Assembly: GCA_944383545.1 (NCBI GenBank)
Contig: CALWPY010000002.1
Coordinates: 1-64,000 of the forward strand
Origin: an uncultured Lachnospiraceae bacterium
GTDB lineage: Bacteria; Bacillota; Clostridia; Lachnospirales; Lachnospiraceae
DNA length: 64,000 bases
Reading direction: 5' to 3'
The notes under the pieces were generated by a model, which made no database searches, was not told the origin of the DNA, and saw only the letters and a program-made list of their open reading frames with translations. Positions 37,023 to 45,767 of the stretch are shown here, piece by piece; within the stretch, counting starts at the first letter, position 1; each line of letters opens with the position of its first letter. The translations under genes and the position numbers were made by a program.

Positions 37023-40000
37023 CTACATTTTAAGATTGATATAAGTTGCCACAAGCTCCTTCATGGTTTCATAGTCCGAGCCTTCAACTGCTTCTGTAAG
37101 AACGCTTATAAAATCCTTATCTTCGCTGCCATAATTAAATACATTTATTTCATTCAGACATTCTTTTATGCCGTCAATATCCTGTCCTTCTATGAATTCC
37201 TGCATTTTTCTAAGTATGTCGCAGTCTATCTTCTCCTGAAGAATATCTTTTTCTGCCTCTTTCTTCTGCTGCTCATGATAAACCTTTGCAGCATACTCTT
37301 CATCAGTCATTCCTGATTGTCTGTCAACAAACTCCAGATATTCTTCCAAAGAATCGATAAGATTTTTTAAGAGTCTCTTAAACCGGTAGAGATTTACCCT
37401 GATGTATTCTCTGTTTCCTATATTTACAGCAGCCTCAATTTTAGATGCAGAGGTTGAAAGCTTATATGCTCCTATATTTATACTTCCGGTCTTAATAGCA
37501 TGAATGCGTGCTTTAAATCCTCTGTAATCATTTTCAAATTTGTCTGTAATATCATCTACAGCATCCAGATTCTGATTATAAAAAGTTCTTACTATCTTGT
37601 TATAAACCTCTGTACTGCCGCCGATTTTTTCTAAAGCTCTTGCCACATCAATATTATCCTGAAGTGCTTCGAGTCCTTCACCGTATCTGGACTCCCTTAT
37701 ATACTGGATTATATTGCTTGTTTTATGTTTAACCTTGGAATGTTTCACATGCTTTTTTATAATAGTAGCAAGTGCCCTGATTTCCATAGGCTTTACTATC
37801 ACATCATCAAAACCGCTCTCAAGAATTCTGCTTCTGTCTTCTATGAGTGCATCTTCTGTCATGGCTATTACAGGAAGATTTTTATATTCATCATCTTCAA
37901 GTTCCCTTATTTCATGCATGGTGTCTTCACCACTCATAACAGGCATGGAAAGGTCCATAAACACAATATCATATTTATTATTCATAACCATGTCTATTGC
38001 ACTCAGGCCGGAGGTTGCCACATCAACTCTCATTTCCATCTGGTTGAGGACGCCTACGGCTACGGTCCTGCTTACCTCTACGTCATCCACAAGGAGTGCA
38101 TTTACATCAGGTGTCCAAAGTTTTTCTGCCTCCTCCTTTGATACAAGCTGGATATTTTCAGCATCAACCGAGCCTGAATATATATTTTTATCAGGCTTAA
38201 GCTGATTAATTGACAGAGAAAATGTTGAACCTGCCCCGTAAATACTTTCTGCTGCCAGCTCACCATTCATCATTTCAGCAAGCTTTTTCGCTATGGTAAG
38301 TCCAATTCCTTTTCCTCCCATTCCGCTTGCCTTTTTATTATCTGCAATATTGTAAACATCAAATATGTTAGGAAGTCTCTCGCTTTGTATTCCTACACCT
38401 GTATCAGAAACGCTGAATAAGAGATTTTCAATTTTACTTTCCTTTCCGTCCTCTGAAAAATCATAGCAGTCAACAGAAAGCGTAATCGAGCCCTCTTTTG
38501 TAAATTTATATGCATTCTCAAGTAAACGCTCCAGAATATCCTTTATTTTTTCAAAATCACCTATTACAATATCAGGAATATTTTCTCCAAGCTCCACATA
38601 AAACTTAACCGGTCTGTCTCCCAATTCATTTATTACCTTATCTGACAGGTCACAAATAAGGGTTGTCAGGGAATAAGGGGCATTTACAGGCACTACCCTG
38701 TCTGCTTCAAGTTTTGCAAGATATATTATATCATCTACTTTTTCAATTATATCACTTCCGGTAGCTATAATACTCTGAATACGGTCATAATTTTCACTTT
38801 CAGGATTTTCATCTGCCATATCAGAAGCTTCTTTTATTATTGCATTAATAGGAGTTTTAATTTCATTACTCATATTAGCAAGATAGTCGGTTTTTGCACT
38901 GCTCGATTTTAATGCTACCTCATGCTCCTTGGCAAGTTCCTCAATTTCTTTATTCTTACCGGAAACTGCGCTTTGGAATTTCACTACAATCAGTACTATC
39001 ACTGCAAGTATAAGAATTCCGCTCACAACTAAAAGAATTCTTATGACCCGCATTTCAAAAAATCCCATTTCTTTATCTATGGTAAATGTTACATTCTGCT
39101 CACACTTTATTCCGTCACCATTTATGGCTGTTATCGTAAAAGTATATGTTCCTCCGTCAAGATTTGTATACACAGCCTGCATAGGCTCATTTCCTCTTAT
39201 TGTAATCGGCTCGGTATCAAAGCCTTCCAGCATATACTGTACCTGAATATTTTCCCTGTTACTGTATGAAAGAACGCCAAAATTTATGGTAATTCTGTTA
39301 ACTGAATTACTTACCGTAAGTTCTCCGTCCAGACGGTCAAAGGAATAAATTTCACCGTCAACATCTATTTCAGAAACAGCTATCCTAGGGGGTGCTTCGT
39401 TAACAGGAATACTTTCTGTATCAAGCGTATTTATACCCTGATTTGTACATATATAAAGCTTATGATTAGTGTCAATATAACTCCATGAATTAATGGTTAT
39501 AAGATTATCCAGTCCGTCTGTCTGGGTCAGATATCTTCCTGAAATACCCTGGTTGCCCAAAAGTTCATCTTCATTAGTTCTAAGCACTCCTCTTGAGCCT
39601 ATAATCCACATATCTTCATCTTCAAACAAAATATCATATATGTTATTAGAGTAATCTATGTTGCTTACCTGTCTTATATTTTCACTGTAGAGTGATAATC
39701 CATTATCTGTGCCTATCCATATGCCTTTTGTACCTTCTACTATGGTGGTAACAACATTTGAAGTCAAATCATCATCTTCCGTATAATTTGTTACCATGTC
39801 GCCATCAATTATATAAAGCCCGCCTCCGTCAGAGCCCGCAAAAAGCCTGCCGTTATCATCTTCATAAAGAGTAAGGATGTTGCTGTATTCCAAGCCTTCA
39901 TCATTACTTATATTTCTGACCAGCTCACCTGAAGGGGTAATTATACTTATTCCTTCTTCAGTTGCGACAGCAATGTTTCCATCAGAAAGCTCTATCGTGC

Positions 40001-41285
40001 AGTTTACCATATTGGTAAGTATTTTATTATATCTGCTGTAGTTTGTAATAGTACCGTCAGGAGAAGCCTTTACTACACCATATCTACGGAATGTGCTTAT
40101 CCATATATTTCCTTTGGAATCCACCATTATATGTCTTATACCGATTCCTTTAAGCCTTTCCGTAAGCTCGTTTGTCACGATATTATCTTTAATATTTGTA
40201 ATGACAAGCCCCTGGTCAGTTCCTATATACTTACTTCCCCTGTACTGAACAATGCAGTTTGTAATGGCCGCATCAATTCCGTTTTCCATATAGTAATCAA
40301 CAAACTTGCTGAAACCCAGATAAAGAACACCCATACGGGAAGAAGAAAACCAATAATTTCCCTCGTAGTCCATTATCATGGATGTAATATAGGTATCTAT
40401 TTCAAGTCCGCCAACCTGTATAAAAGTATCATTTTTATCAAAGTATCCTACACCGCTGTCACCACATACCCATGTGCGTCTTTCCGAATCTCTGTATATT
40501 TCATTAATTCCGTCCACTTCTGAGGTCATTATTATATAATTATCAAAACCGGACATTCTTATTACATCTCTGCCAATAGTACCAATATAAATTATTCCGT
40601 CAATTTCTTCTATACATGAAAGCTCATCAGATGTATATGCCGAAGCTTCAGTGATATTTATATTTTCTTCTTCATCCAGATAAAAAATACTGCTTCCGTC
40701 GGTTATTCCCCATATAGTATTACCTATGCAGCATATATCCTTTACATTAAAATCCGACAAAAACTCTGTATTTATTCTTATAAGGCTTCTGTCCTCAACC
40801 TTGTAAATTCCATCAGATGATGCCACATATATTGTTCCTTCTTCAGTTTCACATATATCATTGATTGACTTAATACCATCATAATATTCGGATGAAAAAT
40901 GAATTATATCGCTTCCTGACATGTAAAAAAGTCCATAATTATCAGTAGCAATCCAAAGCCTTCCCATCGAATCCTGAAACAGATTGTTTATACAGTAAAT
41001 ATCTGTCTTTTCTGTGTCCCACAGATTAATGATTTTAAATTCACTGCCATTATATCTGTAAAGACCTCCGTCAGTTCCTATATAGATATATCCTGATGCG
41101 GTCTGTGTAATACAGCTTACATTCAAACTTCCCAAACCGCTCTCCTGATTAAATACGGTCTGCTTAAATCCTGCCGCAAACTGCTCATCAGAATATGAGT
41201 CTATTTTATCCATCTGAAAAAGGCATGCTATAAGACATGCCGTTATCAGTAAATATGCAGTTACTTTTACTTTAATTCTTTTCAT
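37023..41285 (-). CDS. giant hybrid two-component protein with propeller sensor, receiver and HPt domains
   Basis: A 1420-residue membrane protein. An N-terminal anchor (about 8-27) is followed by ~600 residues of beta-propeller repeats ('GLYRYNGSEF', 'GNIWISTFRRYGV', 'GIWIGTDNGLSLY'), a Y_Y_Y-type Ig module (about 640-740) and a second helix (about 750-769). A HisKA-like segment, HATPase (about 880-1030, 'DTGVGIQSERLPNIF' and 'GGKGIGLTIAKKLA'), receiver (Asp1111 in 'FMDLSMPVMSG', Lys in 'VIVKPM') and HPt (His1262 in 'HAIKTGS') follow. The HisKA motif reads 'MSNEIKTPINAI': the phospho-accepting His is Asn807 (codon 38865-38867). No DNA-binding regulator is adjacent. The start is ATG 41285; the ribosome binding site is weak. 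It follows the aminopeptidase by about 30 bp. Confidence 0.9.
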   Translation of the reverse strand: MKRIKVKVTAYLLITACLIACLFQMDKIDSYSDEQFAAGFKQTVFNQESGLGSLNVSCITQTASGYIYIGTDGGLYRYNGSEFKIINLWDTEKTDIYCINNLFQDSMGRLWIATDNYGLFYMSGSDIIHFSSEYYDGIKSINDICETEEGTIYVASSDGIYKVEDRSLIRINTEFLSDFNVKDICCIGNTIWGITDGSSIFYLDEEENINITEASAYTSDELSCIEEIDGIIYIGTIGRDVIRMSGFDNYIIMTSEVDGINEIYRDSERRTWVCGDSGVGYFDKNDTFIQVGGLEIDTYITSMIMDYEGNYWFSSSRMGVLYLGFSKFVDYYMENGIDAAITNCIVQYRGSKYIGTDQGLVITNIKDNIVTNELTERLKGIGIRHIMVDSKGNIWISTFRRYGVVKASPDGTITNYSRYNKILTNMVNCTIELSDGNIAVATEEGISIITPSGELVRNISNDEGLEYSNILTLYEDDNGRLFAGSDGGGLYIIDGDMVTNYTEDDDLTSNVVTTIVEGTKGIWIGTDNGLSLYSENIRQVSNIDYSNNIYDILFEDEDMWIIGSRGVLRTNEDELLGNQGISGRYLTQTDGLDNLITINSWSYIDTNHKLYICTNQGINTLDTESIPVNEAPPRIAVSEIDVDGEIYSFDRLDGELTVSNSVNRITINFGVLSYSNRENIQVQYMLEGFDTEPITIRGNEPMQAVYTNLDGGTYTFTITAINGDGIKCEQNVTFTIDKEMGFFEMRVIRILLVVSGILILAVIVLIVVKFQSAVSGKNKEIEELAKEHEVALKSSSAKTDYLANMSNEIKTPINAIIKEASDMADENPESENYDRIQSIIATGSDIIEKVDDIIYLAKLEADRVVPVNAPYSLTTLICDLSDKVINELGDRPVKFYVELGENIPDIVIGDFEKIKDILERLLENAYKFTKEGSITLSVDCYDFSEDGKESKIENLLFSVSDTGVGIQSERLPNIFDVYNIADNKKASGMGGKGIGLTIAKKLAEMMNGELAAESIYGAGSTFSLSINQLKPDKNIYSGSVDAENIQLVSKEEAEKLWTPDVNALLVDDVEVSRTVAVGVLNQMEMRVDVATSGLSAIDMVMNNKYDIVFMDLSMPVMSGEDTMHEIRELEDDEYKNLPVIAMTEDALIEDRSRILESGFDDVIVKPMEIRALATIIKKHVKHSKVKHKTSNIIQYIRESRYGEGLEALQDNIDVARALEKIGGSTEVYNKIVRTFYNQNLDAVDDITDKFENDYRGFKARIHAIKTGSINIGAYKLSTSASKIEAAVNIGNREYIRVNLYRFKRLLKNLIDSLEEYLEFVDRQSGMTDEEYAAKVYHEQQKKEAEKDILQEKIDCDILRKMQEFIEGQDIDGIKECLNEINVFNYGSEDKDFISVLTEAVEGSDYETMKELVATYINLKM

Positions 41286-41316
41286 AAATCGCACTTTAAC
41301 TATTTTTCCACAAGAT

Positions 41317-42696
41317 TTAAGCCTTCTTTAAAAATGCCTTATACCCCTTCACCGCTTCATATATATCAGCTTTTGAAGTTATCTCCCATGGTGCATGCAT
41401 ATTAAGCACTGCAACTCCGCAGTCGATAACATCCATTCCATAAAGCGAAAGAATATAAGCAATGGTACCGCCACCGCCTGCATCGACTTTTCCAAGCTCT
41501 GAAGTCTGGTATTTTACATCCTCATCATCAAGGATTCCTCTTATCCTGCCTACATACTCTGCATTTGCATCATTAGAGCCTGATTTTCCTCTGGAGCCGG
41601 TATATTTGTTAAACACCATTCCTTTTCCAAAATAAGCTGCGTTTTTCTTATCAAATACAGACGAATAAAGAGGGTCATATGCCGCACTAACATCAGATGA
41701 AAGCATTGATGATTTCGCAAGGCATCTCCTTAAATTAAGCTCATTATAACATCCGCAAAGATTCATAACCTCTGCCACTGTGTTCTCAAAAAACTTTGAC
41801 TGCATACCGGTAGCACCCACGCTTCCGATTTCTTCTTTGTCCGTAAGAAGACAACATGTGGTCTTCTTTGTATTTTCCGTCTCAAGCATAGCATAAAGTG
41901 AAGTATATGCACATACCCTGTCATCCTGTCCGTATGCCATAATCATACTTTTGTCAATTCCCGCTTCACGAGCTTTTCCTGCTGTTACAACTTCAAGCTC
42001 TGCAGACATAAAATCTTCTTCTGTAATATCATACTTTTTCTTAAGGAGAGCAAGAATATTTGCTTTTACACCCTCCTTTTCTTCTCCCTTAACAGGTCTG
42101 GAGCCTATAAGCAGGTCTAATTTTTCACCTTCTATAACTTTATTTGCCTTCTTTTCAAGCTGTTCACCCGAAAGATGTATGAGAAGGTCCGTAACACAAA
42201 ATACAGGGTCGTCCTTTTCATCGCCTATATTTATCTCAACTATTGTACCATCCTTTTTCGCAACAACTCCATGAATTGCAAGCGGAAGCGTCACCCACTG
42301 GTACTTCTTTATACCGCCGTAATAATGAGTATCTAAATAGGCAAGCTGTGTGTCCTCATACAAAGGATTCTGCTTTACGTCCATTCTAGGTGAATCCACA
42401 TGGGCTCCGAGGATATTCATTCCATTATCAAAAAGCTCTTCTCCGATATTAAAGAGAGCTATTGTCTTTCCCATGCATACAGAATAGACTTTATCTCCTG
42501 CATTCAGTTTTTTTTCTTCTTTCTCGAAGCTTTCAAGTGATCTGTAACCTGCTGCCTCAGCAAGTTTTATTGTATTTTTTACACATTCTCTTTCTGTTTT
42601 TCCTTTATCAAGAAACTTGAGATATCCTTTGCATATTTTTTCCAATTCATTTTCTTCTTTTTTTCCGTATGAAAGCCATGCATTTTTTCTTTCCAT
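41317..42696 (-). CDS. M18 family aminopeptidase
   Basis: A 459-residue cytoplasmic zinc metallopeptidase of the aspartyl aminopeptidase (M18) family, which removes N-terminal residues from peptides. Metal-site blocks are 'LGAHVDSPRMDVK', 'AYGQDDRVCAYTSLYA', 'LTDKEEIGSVGATGMQS' and 'VLNMHAPWEITSKAD'. The length fits the bacterial ~460-residue subgroup (sometimes apeA). It begins 35 bp after argD and precedes the hybrid kinase, in one likely transcript. Confidence 0.94.
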   Translation of the reverse strand: MERKNAWLSYGKKEENELEKICKGYLKFLDKGKTERECVKNTIKLAEAAGYRSLESFEKEEKKLNAGDKVYSVCMGKTIALFNIGEELFDNGMNILGAHVDSPRMDVKQNPLYEDTQLAYLDTHYYGGIKKYQWVTLPLAIHGVVAKKDGTIVEINIGDEKDDPVFCVTDLLIHLSGEQLEKKANKVIEGEKLDLLIGSRPVKGEEKEGVKANILALLKKKYDITEEDFMSAELEVVTAGKAREAGIDKSMIMAYGQDDRVCAYTSLYAMLETENTKKTTCCLLTDKEEIGSVGATGMQSKFFENTVAEVMNLCGCYNELNLRRCLAKSSMLSSDVSAAYDPLYSSVFDKKNAAYFGKGMVFNKYTGSRGKSGSNDANAEYVGRIRGILDDEDVKYQTSELGKVDAGGGGTIAYILSLYGMDVIDCGVAVLNMHAPWEITSKADIYEAVKGYKAFLKKA

Positions 42697-42731
42697 GCTA
42701 AAATGCTCCTTTCTTATTTTTTGCCACTCAC

Positions 42732-43943
42732 TTAAAGCAGTTCCTCTGCTGCATTTTTTAATATTTCAACTGCCTTGTCACATTCTTCGCGTGATACAAG
42801 CAGAGGAGGTGCAAGTCTTATAATATTATCTCTTACTGCAGTAATAAGCAAATGCTTTTCTGCACTTAAGTATTTAAGCTTAAATGCAATATCTTCATTA
42901 AATTCAACTCCCACAAGAAGGCCTTTTCCTCTTACTTCCTTTACACCCGGAAGATTTTCAAGCTTTTTCATTAAATAAAGTCCCATTTCTCTTGCCTTTT
43001 CAGGGAGATTTTTTTCTATCATTTCAGTAATCTGTGCATAAGCAGCCGCACAGCATACAGGATTTCCTCCAAAGGTTGTACCGTGTGCACCCGGACCAAA
43101 GGTCTTTGCAAGCTCCTTGGTTGTACACATTGCTCCTATAGGCATACCGCCGCCCATAGCCTTTGCCATGGAAACTGCATCCGGCTTTACACCATAAGTA
43201 ATATATCCCATGAGGTCTCCGGTACGTCCCCATCCGGTCTGTACCTCATCAAAGAGTAAAAGCATGTTTTTCTCATCACAAAACTCTCTTAAACCTTTTA
43301 TAAATTCTTCTGTGGCAGGATATACTCCTCCTTCACCCTGAACAGGCTCTATCATTATTGCGATAGTATTTTCATCACAGGCATTTTTAAATGATTCTAA
43401 ATTATTATACTCTGCATATGAAAAGCCCGGAAGAAGCGGTGCGTATCCTTTCTGACATGCACTGTCAGGCTGTCCCGTTGCAGTAAGCGTAGCATAAGTT
43501 CTTCCGTGGAAGCTGTTTAAAGCCGTAACTATTTTATAACGGTCAGGACCAAAGTTATCAGTTCCGTATTTTCTTGCCAGCTTTATCATGGCTTCATTTG
43601 CTTCTGCGCCTGAATTCTGAAAAAATATCTTGTCCATTCCGATGTTTTCGCAAATAAGTTTTGCAAGCATAATCTGAGGAATAGTATAGCAGTAATTAGA
43701 AGAATGAATCATCATTTTTGCCTGGTCCTTAATTGCCTGAACTACTCTTTCATTACAGTTTCCCGTAGCATTTACGGCAATTCCGCCCATGAAGTCAAGG
43801 TATTTATTACCTTCCTCATCAATTACATACATACCCTCGCCTTTTTCTGCTATAAAATCAAATCTCTTAAAGGTTTCATTCAGGTATTTTTCCGCGGTCT
43901 CCTCAAGTTCTTTTTTTGTCATATGTGTATCTTTCATATTCAT
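42732..43943 (-). CDS. argD: acetylornithine aminotransferase
   Basis: A class III PLP aminotransferase of 403 residues, forming N-acetylornithine in arginine synthesis. Motifs: 'QNSGAEANEAMIKLAR', 'FHGRTYATLTATGQ', 'EPVQGEGGVYPA', 'LLFDEVQTGWGRTG' and the PLP Lys in 'SMAKAMGGGMPIGA'. The related ornithine or succinylornithine aminotransferases cannot be excluded from sequence alone, but argH in the same window supports ArgD. A GAGG site lies before ATG 43943, and there is a strong promoter at 43997-44025. Confidence 0.9.
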   Translation of the reverse strand: MNMKDTHMTKKELEETAEKYLNETFKRFDFIAEKGEGMYVIDEEGNKYLDFMGGIAVNATGNCNERVVQAIKDQAKMMIHSSNYCYTIPQIMLAKLICENIGMDKIFFQNSGAEANEAMIKLARKYGTDNFGPDRYKIVTALNSFHGRTYATLTATGQPDSACQKGYAPLLPGFSYAEYNNLESFKNACDENTIAIMIEPVQGEGGVYPATEEFIKGLREFCDEKNMLLLFDEVQTGWGRTGDLMGYITYGVKPDAVSMAKAMGGGMPIGAMCTTKELAKTFGPGAHGTTFGGNPVCCAAAYAQITEMIEKNLPEKAREMGLYLMKKLENLPGVKEVRGKGLLVGVEFNEDIAFKLKYLSAEKHLLITAVRDNIIRLAPPLLVSREECDKAVEILKNAAEELL

Positions 43944-43996
43944 ATTACTTACCTCACGTCCTTATCCGTTAAGTCATTATTATATATTCTACATAG

Positions 43997-44025
43997 ACTA
44001 TAGCAACATTACATACATTTTTCAA
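43997..44025 (-). promoter_or_regulatory. promoter of the argD operon
   Basis: Minus-strand TTGAAA (44020-44025) and TATAGT (43997-44002) are 17 bp apart. The -35 box overlaps the stop codon of the upstream ABC gene. I saw no clear ArgR box. Confidence 0.75.
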
Positions 44026-45767
44026 TTATTTTTTGCAAACTGGCTGTTATACAGTTTCTCATAAAATCCTTTTTTAGCCAGGAGTTCCATGTGGTTTCCC
44101 TGCTCTATTATATTTCCGTCCTTCATTACAAGGATTGTATCGGCTTCTTTAATGGTGGAAAGTCTGTGTGCCACAATAAAACTGGTCCTGCCTTCCATCA
44201 TTTTTGCAAATGCACTCTGAATTTTTATCTCAGTTCTGGTATCTATTGAGGATGTAGCCTCGTCCAGAATGAGCATAGGCGGTAATGACAGCATAACTCT
44301 TGTTATACATAAAAGCTGTTTTTGTCCCTGGGAGAGATTTCCCCCGTCTTCTGCAAGTACCGTGTCATATCCTTGAGGTAGTCTTTTTATAAAACTGTGT
44401 GAATGTGCAAGCTTTGCCGCATTAATTATCTCCTCATCCGTTGCATCCGGTCTTCCATATGCTATATTTTCTTTTACGGTACCTGCTTTAAGCCATGTCT
44501 CCTGAAGCACCATTCCGTAATTCTCCCTGAGACTTTTTCTGGTAATATGCCTTATGTCATTTCCATCTACTTTTATGCTTCCACTGTCCACATCATAAAA
44601 TCTCATAAGAAGATTTATGACCGTACTCTTTCCACAGCCTGTCGGACCTACAATGGCAATACGTCTGCCCGGCTCCACATTTAAATTTAAGTCAGTTATA
44701 AGTTCCTTATCAGGGACATAAGAGAAATATACGTTTTTAAGAGTAACCTGTCCTGATACATTCTTAAGTACCACTGCATCCGTATCGTCAGGTATTTCTG
44801 CCTCTTCTTCCAAAAGTTCAAATACTCTTGCCGCACATGCCACGGCATTCTGAAGCTCGGTAACAACTCCCGAAATCTCATTAAAAGGTTTTGTGTACTG
44901 GTTTGCGTAACTTAAAAAGCAGGAAAGCTGTCCTATCGTCAGTCCTCCGCCCATTATTGCCAAAAAGGCTCCTATAATACCAACTGCGGCATAAACAAGA
45001 CTGTTTACAAATCTTGTTGACGGATTTGTAATTGAAGAATAAAAAGTTGCCTTAAGGCTCGCATCCTGCAGTTTTTCATTTATCTCAGTAAATCTTTCAC
45101 AGGCATCATCCTCATATCCGAATGCCTGAACTACTTTTTCATTTCCGACCATTTCTTCAACCAGTCCTGTAAGCTCTCCCCTTTTTTCCGACTGCAGAAG
45201 AAACATATTATATGTCCTCTTTGCAATGAATGCGGCTACAAAAAGAGAAACAGGTGTAATAACAACTACTGCGGCAGTAATCCTTACACTGATTGAAAGC
45301 ATAAATCCAAGTGTTCCTATAATTGTTACAACTCCCGTAAAGAGCTGTGAAAAGCCCATAAGCAGTCCATCGGAAAACTGGTCTATATCTGCTACTATTC
45401 TTGAAACTACATCACCATACTGCTTTGAATCAATATACTTAAGCGGAAGATTTTCAAGATGGTCAAACGCCTTTGTTCTTATGTCATTTACAACCCTGTA
45501 GGTTATATTATTGTTTAAGATATTCATAAACCACTGGAATACGGCAGTGAGAAGTATCACTACGCCCAGTTGTATAATAACCTCTCTTATGGCATCAAAA
45601 TCCACATCGGAAGGTCCTATAATATAATCTATGGCCCTACCCGTCAGTATTGGCGCATAAAGAGTGAGCGCAACGGATGCTGCGGCAAATATAAGGGAAA
45701 AGATTACAAGGGGCATGTACTTTTTTATATGATGTAATATAAGCTTATAAGTTCTCTTATTATTCAT
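44022..45767 (-). CDS. ABC exporter subunit, ATP-binding and permease (heterodimer partner 2)
   Basis: A 581-residue half-transporter with six N-terminal membrane helices and a C-terminal ATPase. Walker A is 'GPTGCGKSTVINLL', the signature is 'LSQGQKQ', and Walker B 'MLILDEATSS' has the catalytic Glu. It overlaps the end of its partner gene by 8 bp, with GAGAGGAGG before ATG 45767, so the two are coupled. In heterodimeric exporters such as BmrCD, LmrCD and TM287/288 one site is catalytic and one degenerate; this subunit has the intact Walker B. Likely substrates are drugs, lipids or peptides. Confidence 0.92.
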   Translation of the reverse strand: MNNKRTYKLILHHIKKYMPLVIFSLIFAAASVALTLYAPILTGRAIDYIIGPSDVDFDAIREVIIQLGVVILLTAVFQWFMNILNNNITYRVVNDIRTKAFDHLENLPLKYIDSKQYGDVVSRIVADIDQFSDGLLMGFSQLFTGVVTIIGTLGFMLSISVRITAAVVVITPVSLFVAAFIAKRTYNMFLLQSEKRGELTGLVEEMVGNEKVVQAFGYEDDACERFTEINEKLQDASLKATFYSSITNPSTRFVNSLVYAAVGIIGAFLAIMGGGLTIGQLSCFLSYANQYTKPFNEISGVVTELQNAVACAARVFELLEEEAEIPDDTDAVVLKNVSGQVTLKNVYFSYVPDKELITDLNLNVEPGRRIAIVGPTGCGKSTVINLLMRFYDVDSGSIKVDGNDIRHITRKSLRENYGMVLQETWLKAGTVKENIAYGRPDATDEEIINAAKLAHSHSFIKRLPQGYDTVLAEDGGNLSQGQKQLLCITRVMLSLPPMLILDEATSSIDTRTEIKIQSAFAKMMEGRTSFIVAHRLSTIKEADTILVMKDGNIIEQGNHMELLAKKGFYEKLYNSQFAKNN

